Source: an uncultured Pseudomonadota bacterium
Lineage (GTDB): Bacteria > Pseudomonadota > Gammaproteobacteria > Steroidobacterales > Steroidobacteraceae
Reading direction: 5' to 3'
NCBI GenBank assembly: GCA_903890265.1
Contig: CAITAM010000003.1
Coordinates: 1 to 5,690, forward strand
Length of the DNA stretch: 5,690 nt
The translations under genes and the position numbers were made by a program. The notes under the pieces were generated by a model, which saw only the letters and a program-made list of their open reading frames with translations, had not been told where the DNA came from and ran no database searches. Below, piece by piece: positions 1 to 5,474 of this stretch (positions within the stretch are counted from its first letter, which is position 1; the number at the start of each line of letters is the position of its first letter).

Positions 1-2
1 CT

Positions 3-71
3 GCCTCGCCGGTGGTGCCTCGCCGATGGTGTCTCGTCGATGGTCTCTCGCCGATGTCTCTCGCCGATGGT
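3..71. repeat. 14-bp direct tandem repeat, five copies
   Basis: Five head-to-tail copies lie at 3-16, 17-30, 31-44, 45-57 and 58-71. The plus-strand consensus is GYCTCGCCGATGGT. Copies 1 and 3 each differ from the core at one or two positions (GGTGG for GATGG in copy 1; GTCTCGTCG in copy 3). Copy 4 has lost one G and is 13 bp. Sequence after 71 (GCCGCGACACC) no longer matches. The array begins 25 bp beyond the aphA stop codon and is noncoding: the period is not a multiple of three and one copy shifts phase. It reaches the window edge, so more copies may lie to the left. It is a minisatellite-type array; a role as protein-binding iterons or a transcript-end element cannot be judged from here. 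Confidence 0.85.
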
Positions 72-96
72 GCCGCGACACCGAGCGCAGAGCCGC

Positions 97-1131
97 TCAG
101 CGCGCGACGGACTCGTACCCCGCGAGGACGTTGACCACGTTCACGCCGATTTCCTCGACGGCGTAGCCACCCTCCAGGGCAAACAGGGTCGGCACGCGAA
201 GCCCGCCGATGAGTTCACCATAGCGTGAAAAGTCGTCCGAGGTGAGCTTGAAGAAGCTGATCGGGTCGCTCTGGAACGTATCCACCCCGAGCGACACCAC
301 GAGCACGTCCGGCGCAAACGCCGCGATCCGCCCGAGCGCCGATTTCAAAGCCTCGCTCCAGACCGGGTAATCGGCACCGCGCGGCAGCGGGTAATTGGCG
401 TTGAAGCCCTCGCCAGCGCCGATGCCCGTCTCGTCCTCGTAGCCCAGGAAGTGCGGGAATGCCTCGCGCGGATCACCGTGCAGCGAGGCAAAGAACACGT
501 CACCGCGGTCGTAGAAAATATCCTGCGTGCCGTTGCCGTGGTGGAAGTCGACATCGAGAATCGCGACGCGCCCGGCGCCCTGGTCCCGCAGCCACTGCGC
601 GGCAATGGCGGCGTTGTTCAGGAAGCAGTACCCGCAGTACATGTCGCTGGCCGCGTGGTGCCCGGGCGGCCGGCAGAGCGCAAAGGCGCCCGTCGCGCCG
701 TCGCGCAGCGCCTGCGCAGCCGTCAGTGCCACGTCGACGGCGCCGAGCGAGGCCTCCCACGTGCCCGCACTGATCGAGCTCTCGGACGAGGCGGCGTAGT
801 AACCGAGCTTGCCGTCGATGTGGGTCGGGATCCGCTGCGCCATCCGCCGTGCCGGCCAGCAGGTGGGAATCGCCTCGCCGGGGTAACCCGCCTTCAGCCA
901 TTCGTCCCAGGCGTGTTCGAGAAAATTCAGGTAGCCGGCATCGTGCACGCGGGCGATCGGTGCGCGGCCGTAGCCGCGCGGCGGAACGACCTCGCCGAGG
1001 CGGGTCGCCCGCACGCGGTCAAGGACGTACGCCACACGCTCCGGGCACTCGTGCGGCGGCACGAGCTGGCCGCCGTACAGTTCGGTGCGGGCCTGGCGCT
1101 TGAGGTGCGTGTCGGAATAGACGGTCAGCAT
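97..1131 (-). CDS. aphA: Acetylpolyamine amidohydrolase (histone deacetylase superfamily)
   Basis: This 344-residue cytoplasmic enzyme should hydrolyse the acetyl group from N-acetylated polyamines such as acetylputrescine, acetylcadaverine or acetylspermidine, using zinc. The deacetylase fold covers the whole length and matches the Mycoplana ramosa enzyme (about 341 residues) almost without gaps. Visible active-site residues are the His pair H158-H159 in RPPGHHA, zinc ligands D195 and H197 in DVDFHHG, zinc ligand D284 in SLGVDTF, and the transition-state tyrosine Y323 in EGGYAV, in the same numbering as M. ramosa. The acetylpolyamine-specific signatures are also present: TELYGG near residue 16, VHDAGYLNFLE at 62-72, and the loop around 101-124 that narrows the active site in the dimer, with E117 kept and D106 where I recall Glu. 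The ATG start at 1131 follows GGGAG with a 6-nt spacer. It is the last gene of the row, 108 bp after the FHS transporter. A general acetyl-lysine or other amide substrate is possible but less likely. Confidence 0.92.
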   Translation of the reverse strand: MLTVYSDTHLKRQARTELYGGQLVPPHECPERVAYVLDRVRATRLGEVVPPRGYGRAPIARVHDAGYLNFLEHAWDEWLKAGYPGEAIPTCWPARRMAQRIPTHIDGKLGYYAASSESSISAGTWEASLGAVDVALTAAQALRDGATGAFALCRPPGHHAASDMYCGYCFLNNAAIAAQWLRDQGAGRVAILDVDFHHGNGTQDIFYDRGDVFFASLHGDPREAFPHFLGYEDETGIGAGEGFNANYPLPRGADYPVWSEALKSALGRIAAFAPDVLVVSLGVDTFQSDPISFFKLTSDDFSRYGELIGGLRVPTLFALEGGYAVEEIGVNVVNVLAGYESVAR

Positions 1132-1217
1132 GGCAGGCTCCCTGGTACTGCGGGCCGGTCTGTCGGCCGGGCGATGCGCGATCTTCCCAAACGCCCGCGG
1201 CAGAAGGAAGTCGTGGC

Positions 1218-1238
1218 CGCGCGACGGCTCGCCGCGCG
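1218..1238 (-). terminator. GC-rich hairpin just after the FHS transporter stop
   Basis: A CGCGCG/CGCGCG inverted repeat (1218-1223 and 1233-1238) with a 9-nt loop begins two bases after the transporter TGA. There is no U-run directly behind it, only a pyrimidine-rich stretch (CTTCCTTCT) some 15 nt later on the minus strand. It may slow or reduce read-through into aphA, stabilise the upstream message, or be a chance result of GC richness. Confidence 0.2.
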
Positions 1239-1239
1239 A

Positions 1240-2514
1240 TCAACCCGGCGAGACGACCGCCGACTCGCGAGTCAGGAGCCCGTACACCGCGATCCAGACA
1301 TAGCACACGACCGGCACGGCGAGCGCGACGGCGAGGCTCGCGTGGTCGGCCACGAACCCGGTCAGCACCGGCACGACGGCACCGCCGAAAATGGACGCCG
1401 AAATGATCCCCGAGGCCTTGGGCTCGTCCTCGACGGACAGCCCCTCGGTGGCAAGCGCGAAGATGGTCGGGAACATGATCGAATTGCAGAACCCCACGGC
1501 GATGAGCGCGTAGCCCGCCACGGTCCCCGCCGACACGCCCGCGGTGGTCGCGAGAAGGCCCGCGCCGCAGGCGGCGGCCGACAGGATGAGCGCCGGATTG
1601 CCGACCCGCAGCGCGTAGGAGCCGATGAAGCGGCCGACCATCGCGAGCCCCCAGTAGTAGGCCACCATCGTGCCGGCGGCGCGCGTCGCGAGGTGCAGCG
1701 TCGAGGGCTGCATGAGAAAACTGGCGAGCGCACTGCCAATCGAGACCTCGGCCCCGACGTAGAGGAAGATCGACAGCGCACCGAGCATCAGGCGCGGCCG
1801 CCGGTAGAGGTGGGCGACCCCCGTCGTCGCCGACGGCCCGGTACCGGTCACGGGCGGTGACCAGCGGCGGACGATCCAGCACACCGCCGCCAGCACCAGC
1901 ACCACGGCCGCGATCAGCTGGAACGGCATCTTGACGGCCTGCGCCTCGGCCGTGCGGGCGATCGCGAGCGCCGCCGGCGTCAGTCGCGCGGGATCGGGCG
2001 GCGCCTGGTCACTGAGGATCAGCATCGCGCCGAAGAACGGCCCGACCGTCGTCGCGAGCGAGTTGAAGGCCTGGGCGAGCGTCAGGCGGCTGTGCGCCTT
2101 AGCCGGATCACCCGCACTCACGGCCAGCGGGTTGGCAGCCACCTGGACCATGGTCACGCCCGAGGCCAGCACGAAGAGCGCACCGAGAAAGCCCGGGTAC
2201 ACGCCGGCCGCCGCGGCCGGCGTAAACAGCAGGCAACCGGTCGCCATCAGGCCGAGCCCGATCACGACCGTCTGCAGGTAGCCGATCCGGGCGACCACCG
2301 CCGAAGCCGGAATCGACACCACGAGGTAGGCACCGAAAAAGCAGAACTGGGTCAGCATGACCTCGGTGTAGGACAGCGAGAACAGGCCCTTGAGCTTCGG
2401 TACCAGCGTATCGACCAGAACGGTGCAGAAGCCGAACGCGAAGAACAGGCACATCACGAGCGCGATCAGCCGATGCTGCGCGGCGGCGGATGCGGGACTG
2501 GCGGAGGTGGACAT
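1240..2514 (-). CDS. Sugar-type MFS transporter, FHS (FucP/GluP) family
   Basis: This 424-residue inner-membrane carrier has 12 predicted membrane helices, roughly at 15-34, 54-73, 80-100, 105-127, 150-166, 197-214, 241-268, 281-298, 306-325, 330-355, 368-389 and 393-415. It carries the hallmarks of the fucose:H+ and glucose/galactose symporter family: FFAFGF in helix 1, DTLVPKLKGLF with acidic D35, QFCFFGAY at 56-63, VQVAANP at 123-129, LAQAFNSL at 146-153, YVGAEVSIGS at 252-261, YYWGLAMVGRFIGS at 286-299 and MFPTIFALA at 347-355. D35 aligns with the essential D46 of E. coli FucP. Q124 stands where FucP has E135, as in GluP-like members. The ATG at 2514 follows AAGGA with a 9-nt spacer. The family is known for hexose and fucose uptake, but beside aphA a sugar substrate is not assured; an acetylated amino sugar is one possibility. 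Confidence 0.85.
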   Translation of the reverse strand: MSTSASPASAAAQHRLIALVMCLFFAFGFCTVLVDTLVPKLKGLFSLSYTEVMLTQFCFFGAYLVVSIPASAVVARIGYLQTVVIGLGLMATGCLLFTPAAAAGVYPGFLGALFVLASGVTMVQVAANPLAVSAGDPAKAHSRLTLAQAFNSLATTVGPFFGAMLILSDQAPPDPARLTPAALAIARTAEAQAVKMPFQLIAAVVLVLAAVCWIVRRWSPPVTGTGPSATTGVAHLYRRPRLMLGALSIFLYVGAEVSIGSALASFLMQPSTLHLATRAAGTMVAYYWGLAMVGRFIGSYALRVGNPALILSAAACGAGLLATTAGVSAGTVAGYALIAVGFCNSIMFPTIFALATEGLSVEDEPKASGIISASIFGGAVVPVLTGFVADHASLAVALAVPVVCYVWIAVYGLLTRESAVVSPG

Positions 2515-2523
2515 GCGGAGTGT

Positions 2524-2563
2524 TCCTTAAACGTCTTTATTGTTGGGCGGGCTGCCGCGCCAA
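2524..2563 (-). promoter_or_regulatory. Weak candidate promoter and ribosome site before the FHS transporter
   Basis: In the 96-bp gap between the two transporters, the minus strand has TTGGCG (2558-2563) and AATAAA (2536-2541) separated by 16 bp; each matches four of six bases of the sigma70 boxes. They lie in the only clearly AT-rich patch of the gap. Transcription would begin around 2529, leaving a very short leader that contains AAGGA (2524-2528). The ribosome site is convincing; the promoter is not, and co-transcription from upstream is equally possible. Confidence 0.22.
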
Positions 2564-2610
2564 CGGCCACGCGACGACGCCCCGACGACCATCCCTGGCG
2601 CAGGCGCCGG

Positions 2611-3927
2611 TCAGGGGGTTCGCGCCCGGCCCCTCGCCCGCTCGAGGCCGTGGCCGTCGGGGCCGCGCTCGCGCTGCCACAGGAGCACCACGGACACGAG
2701 TGCCGTCAGGCTGAGCAGGCCGAAGAACCAGAGCATGGTCGCATACCCGGCCGGGTTCGCGGCACCGGCATTCGACCAGTCGGCGAGCGCGCCCGCCACG
2801 AGGTTCGAGAGCGAGATACCGACGGCCTGAATGAGCGTGATCAGGCCGAGCGCGGTGCCAAGGCGCCGCGGCTCAACAAGCAGCGTCGTCGACGGCCAGA
2901 TGATCGCCGGTACCAGCGCCCAGCTGATGCCCATCAGCACGGTCGACACCCACGGACTCCAGTCGGTAAAGCCGAGCACGGCCAGCGTCACCGGCAGGAG
3001 CAGCGTGCCGATCGTCAGCAACAGCGCCCGATGACCGATGCGGTCGGCAAGGAGCCCGAACAGCGGCGTCGCGAAGATCGCCGCCGCGAACACGCCTGAA
3101 TTGACCTGACCGGCTTCGCGCAGCGTCAGGTGCTTCGCGTGCTGCAGGTACTCCACCGCGTAGGTCTGGCGGAACGGAAAGAACACCGCCGCGTAGAGCA
3201 CGTGCAGGCCGAGGATGTACCAGTAGGAGGCATCGAAGCTGACGAGGTCGCGCCAGGTCGTCGCCGCCTTCGGCTCGTCGAGCCGGACTTCCGGATAGGC
3301 GACCCGCGGCAGCCGACCGTCCAGCAGGCGAAAGCCAAGGGCTGCGACGAGTCCCATGGCGGTGATGCCGGCGCCGAGCCACAGCGGCGGCTGCCAGCCG
3401 GCCTCGTAGAGCGGCTGCGCCCAGGTCGAGGACGTGTTGCACATGAAGGATCCGACCCGCGCGAGCGACAGGAAGAGCGCGGTGGCGAGCGCAATGCCGC
3501 TCGGTGCGAACCACTGCGCGATGCCGGCCACGAGCGCCATGAAGATCGCGCCCTCGCTGACGCCGAAGAGCAGCCGGCCGAACCACATGACGCCATACGG
3601 CGTGCCGATGGCCGTCAGCACCGCCCCGGCGAGTCCGATCGCGGCGGTCCACAGCGCGACACGCGCCGCGCCGTAGCGATCGATCATGACCCCGCCGGCC
3701 AGCGCCAGCAGCACGCTCGGCCAGTAGATCGCCGCATTCAGGCTGCCGATGTCACTCTGCGTGAAACCGCGCTGGCGCTGCAGGAGGTCGGCGAGCTCGC
3801 CGATGACGTCCGACTCGTAATAGGTCGCGAAGATCGCGAGCGCCGCGAGCACGAGCGCCACCCAGCGCAGCGGTGACGTGCCCTGCTCGACGCCGACGGC
3901 GCCGACTGCCGTGACGGCTGCCGTCAC
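2611..3927 (-). CDS. MFS transporter, MFSD1-like (possible peptide or amide carrier)
   Basis: This is a 438-residue inner-membrane protein with about 12 helices (roughly 19-37, 61-81, 88-107, 112-136, 145-164, 181-203, 235-254, 275-294, 300-319, 326-348, 356-382 and 395-416) and a central loop near 204-230. MFS motif A appears as GGVMIDRYG (78-86) and again as GLLADRIGHR (291-300). Several segments recall the MFSD1 family, animal members of which export dipeptides from lysosomes: YYESD in helix 1, SLARVGS at 154-160, YAAVFFPFRQ at 245-254, WPSTTLLVEP at 344-353 and GTALGLITLIQ at 357-367. The substrate here is unknown. The start is GTG at 3927, which shares GTGA with the oxidoreductase TGA; the frame stays open upstream, but those residues are polar, Gly/Arg-rich and lie inside the upstream gene. 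A weak CAGGG sits 12 nt before the GTG, so translation probably depends on coupling. The C-terminal tail after 418 is short and Arg-rich. Confidence 0.8.
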   Translation of the reverse strand: MTAAVTAVGAVGVEQGTSPLRWVALVLAALAIFATYYESDVIGELADLLQRQRGFTQSDIGSLNAAIYWPSVLLALAGGVMIDRYGAARVALWTAAIGLAGAVLTAIGTPYGVMWFGRLLFGVSEGAIFMALVAGIAQWFAPSGIALATALFLSLARVGSFMCNTSSTWAQPLYEAGWQPPLWLGAGITAMGLVAALGFRLLDGRLPRVAYPEVRLDEPKAATTWRDLVSFDASYWYILGLHVLYAAVFFPFRQTYAVEYLQHAKHLTLREAGQVNSGVFAAAIFATPLFGLLADRIGHRALLLTIGTLLLPVTLAVLGFTDWSPWVSTVLMGISWALVPAIIWPSTTLLVEPRRLGTALGLITLIQAVGISLSNLVAGALADWSNAGAANPAGYATMLWFFGLLSLTALVSVVLLWQRERGPDGHGLERARGRARTP

Positions 3928-5291
3928 TGGATGCGCGCACCCTGGCGCACGAGTTCCGCCTGCACGGCCTTGATGTCGACGCGGTCCGGCGTCTCGTCCC
4001 GGCGCAGCGAGATCGCGGCCGCGACACCCGCACCCTGGCCACCCACCGCGCAGCACATCATGTTGCGCGCCGAGGCGTGCGAGATCTTGTCGCCGCCGAT
4101 CGAGCGGCCGGCGACGAGCAGGTTGCCGATGTTCTTCGGCACGAGCGCACGGTAGGGAACGTGCCAGTAGCGCCCGGTGGTCGGCAGGATCAGGATGCCG
4201 TAGCCGTCGATGAACTCGGGAAAGATACCGATCGCGTCATCGAACCGTGCCTGGTTGCGCACGTCGTCGCCGGTCAGGTTGTAGTGCGCATCGATCTTGC
4301 GCGTGTCGCGGATGCCGAGCGTCATGCCGAAATTACGCAGCTTCGCGCCGGCGCAGCCCGGCATGTACTTGCGCAGCGCCTCCATGGCGTAGATCGCTTC
4401 CTGGCGACCCTGGATCTCACCGCGGGTGAGATCGTCCGGATCCGTGCCATCGATATTCGGGAGGTGCACCAGGTTGAGGTAGGTCAGGTCGCCCTGGTCG
4501 CTCACCGTGCCCCAGGTCCCGGCGATCGTGGTCAGGTGCGACGGGATCAGACCCGCCTCGACCGCCTTCTTGAACGGCTTGCGCAGGAACGGCGAGAACA
4601 GCGCGTCTTCCTTGCCGGTCGTCTCGTAGTCCCACTCGCCGTTGCCCGACCAGTCGGCGTAGGTCTGCGGATCGGCCTTGACCGCATCGATGAAGCCGCG
4701 CTTGTCGACGCCGGACATGGAGAACATCACGGACGCGGCGAGCAGCGTCTCCTTCGGCGGCTGGTGGTACGGCGCACCGGCGCGCGCGGCGACGTCCGCG
4801 TCACCGGTCGCGTCGATGACCCGCCGGGCGAGAATCGCCTCGCGGCCGGCCTTGCTCTCGGTGATGACACCGCGTACCACGCCGTTTTCGACAATCGGGG
4901 CGACGAACATGCGGTGCAGCAGCGGCGTGATACCCGCTTCCTCGACCAGCTTGTCGGCGACCCACTTGAACATCTCGGCATCGAGCGCGTGGCTCAGCGA
5001 CTGGGGTTCCGGCATCGCCGCCCCCATCGCCTTGGCACGCTCCTCGAACTCGATGCCAATGCCCTCGCAGTCGATGGTCTTCTCGTGCCGGTACCAGGCA
5101 AAACCCTCGACGCCGACCTGGGTGATGTTGCCGCCGAAGCAGCCATTACGCTCCAGCAGGGCCGTCTTCGCGCCCGCGCGGGCGGAGGCGAGCGCCGCGG
5201 CCAGTCCGCCCGGACCGCTGCCAACGACGAGGACGTCCGTCTCGAGGACCACGTCGACCGAGCGCGCCGGTTCCGCAATTGTCTTGATCAT
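3924..5291 (-). CDS. FAD-dependent oxidoreductase (FAD_oxidored, PF12831 type)
   Basis: This 455-residue, probably cytoplasmic flavoprotein should bind FAD and oxidise or reduce a small molecule; the substrate cannot be named. The N-terminal Rossmann segment is VLVVGSGPGGLAAA (20-33, GxGxxG), followed by the acidic ribose-binding E47 in LLER and GGNITQVG (53-60), typical of this family. ATGDADVA (161-168) is the second FAD contact. LGIRDTRKIDAHYNLT (325-340) and the C-terminal FAD motif NLLVAGRSIGG (390-400) with GGQGAGVAAA (417-426) complete the fold. No signal peptide, membrane helix or iron-sulfur cysteine cluster is seen. The ATG at 5291 is chosen over an in-frame GTG at 5300 because AAGGAAGG (5300-5307) lies 8 nt before the ATG but overlaps the GTG. 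It is the first gene after the 183-bp regulatory gap and overlaps the next transporter by four bases. It is not a typical PuuB or monoamine oxidase, so a role in amine oxidation is only contextual. Confidence 0.85.
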   Translation of the reverse strand: MIKTIAEPARSVDVVLETDVLVVGSGPGGLAAALASARAGAKTALLERNGCFGGNITQVGVEGFAWYRHEKTIDCEGIGIEFEERAKAMGAAMPEPQSLSHALDAEMFKWVADKLVEEAGITPLLHRMFVAPIVENGVVRGVITESKAGREAILARRVIDATGDADVAARAGAPYHQPPKETLLAASVMFSMSGVDKRGFIDAVKADPQTYADWSGNGEWDYETTGKEDALFSPFLRKPFKKAVEAGLIPSHLTTIAGTWGTVSDQGDLTYLNLVHLPNIDGTDPDDLTRGEIQGRQEAIYAMEALRKYMPGCAGAKLRNFGMTLGIRDTRKIDAHYNLTGDDVRNQARFDDAIGIFPEFIDGYGILILPTTGRYWHVPYRALVPKNIGNLLVAGRSIGGDKISHASARNMMCCAVGGQGAGVAAAISLRRDETPDRVDIKAVQAELVRQGARIQ

Positions 5292-5299
5292 GGCAGTCA

Positions 5300-5307
5300 C
5301 CTTCCTT
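5300..5307 (-). promoter_or_regulatory. Ribosome binding site that fixes the oxidoreductase start
   Basis: AAGGAAGG on the minus strand is the strongest Shine-Dalgarno match in the window. Its 8-nt spacing to the ATG at 5291 is ideal, while it runs into the alternative GTG at 5300. This removes three residues from the longest possible reading. Confidence 0.8.
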
Positions 5308-5323
5308 CAGCCGCAGCGCCAAC

Positions 5324-5376
5324 CCGCGTGGCGAACGAGAACATGGGGCGGGTCGTGCACGGGCGACGCCACGCGG
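5324..5376 (-). promoter_or_regulatory. Perfect 10-bp inverted repeat in the oxidoreductase leader
   Basis: The arms CCGCGTGGCG (5324-5333) and CGCCACGCGG (5367-5376) are exact reverse complements separated by 33 nt. They sit between the TATAAT box (5381-5386) and the ribosome site (5300-5307), and the distal arm coincides with the predicted transcript start. The arm centres are 43 bp apart, close to four helical turns. Two readings fit: paired binding sites for a dimeric repressor at the start point, or a leader RNA stem with a 33-nt loop whose base ends 16 nt before the ribosome site. The spacer also holds the 8-bp palindrome CGTGCACG (5354-5361). Confidence 0.5.
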
Positions 5377-5380
5377 CTCT

Positions 5381-5386
5381 ATTATA
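5381..5386 (-). promoter_or_regulatory. Putative sigma70 -10 box for the oxidoreductase-transporter genes
   Basis: A perfect TATAAT lies on the minus strand about 90 bp before the oxidoreductase ATG, in an otherwise very GC-rich gap. Transcription would begin near 5374, giving a leader of roughly 83 nt. No good -35 box is present: at 16-17 bp spacing the sequence is GCTGGC or CGCTGG, so an activator may be needed. There is no TG extension before the box. Confidence 0.45.
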
Positions 5387-5425
5387 CGGTACCGGACAAG
5401 CCGCCAGCGCCGCGCGGGATGCCGT

Positions 5426-5458
5426 CGGCAACCGCCCGCCCGCGGCCGGGCGGTGCCG
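5426..5458 (-). terminator. Strong GC hairpin after the aldehyde dehydrogenase gene
   Basis: A perfect 8-bp stem (ACCGCCCG at 5431-5438 with CGGGCGGT at 5447-5454; 8-nt loop) is extended by four more pairs (5426-5429 with 5455-5458) past a single bulged A at 5430. It starts 16 bp after the dehydrogenase stop and lies before the TATAAT box of the next gene, where a transcript end would be expected. No U-run follows on the minus strand, so it is not a canonical intrinsic terminator. It may protect the 3' end or assist factor-dependent termination. Confidence 0.4.
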
Positions 5459-5474
5459 GGATCGCGCGGTTGAC

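Noticed and set aside
3..71. Tandem repeat as a CRISPR array
   Set aside because: The 14-bp units abut with no unique spacers and are too short for CRISPR repeats.
83..98. GAGCG/CGCTC hairpin at the aphA stop as a terminator
   Set aside because: Only five pairs, overlaps the stop codon and lacks a U-run.
451..1860. Long plus-strand open frame (469 codons)
   Set aside because: It is antisense to aphA and the FHS transporter, both with unmistakable family motifs. Its translation is Arg/Gly/Ala-rich with no recognisable domain, as expected of a GC-rich shadow frame.
1019..1882. Second minus-strand frame (287 codons) across the FHS gene end and aphA start
   Set aside because: An offset frame of two genes with clear homology; Arg-rich translation without motifs.
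2566..2573. GCCACGCG shared between the gap before the FHS transporter and the arms of the leader dyad, suggesting a common operator
   Set aside because: Only eight bases agree, the flanks differ, and about one chance occurrence is expected in a GC-rich window of this size by rough estimate. There is no dyad partner near 2566.
2593..2616. CCCTG/CAGGG and nested GGCGC/GCGCC inverted repeats at the MFSD1-like gene stop
   Set aside because: Small, with a 2-nt inner loop, a bulge, overlap with the stop codon and no U-run; not enough to call a terminator.
2092..3099. Plus-strand open frame (335 codons)
   Set aside because: Antisense to both transporters and crossing the intergenic gap. The product is highly charged low-complexity sequence with no motif.
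3130..3876. Plus-strand open frame (248 codons)
   Set aside because: Antisense to the MFSD1-like transporter; charged, Arg-rich and without family features.
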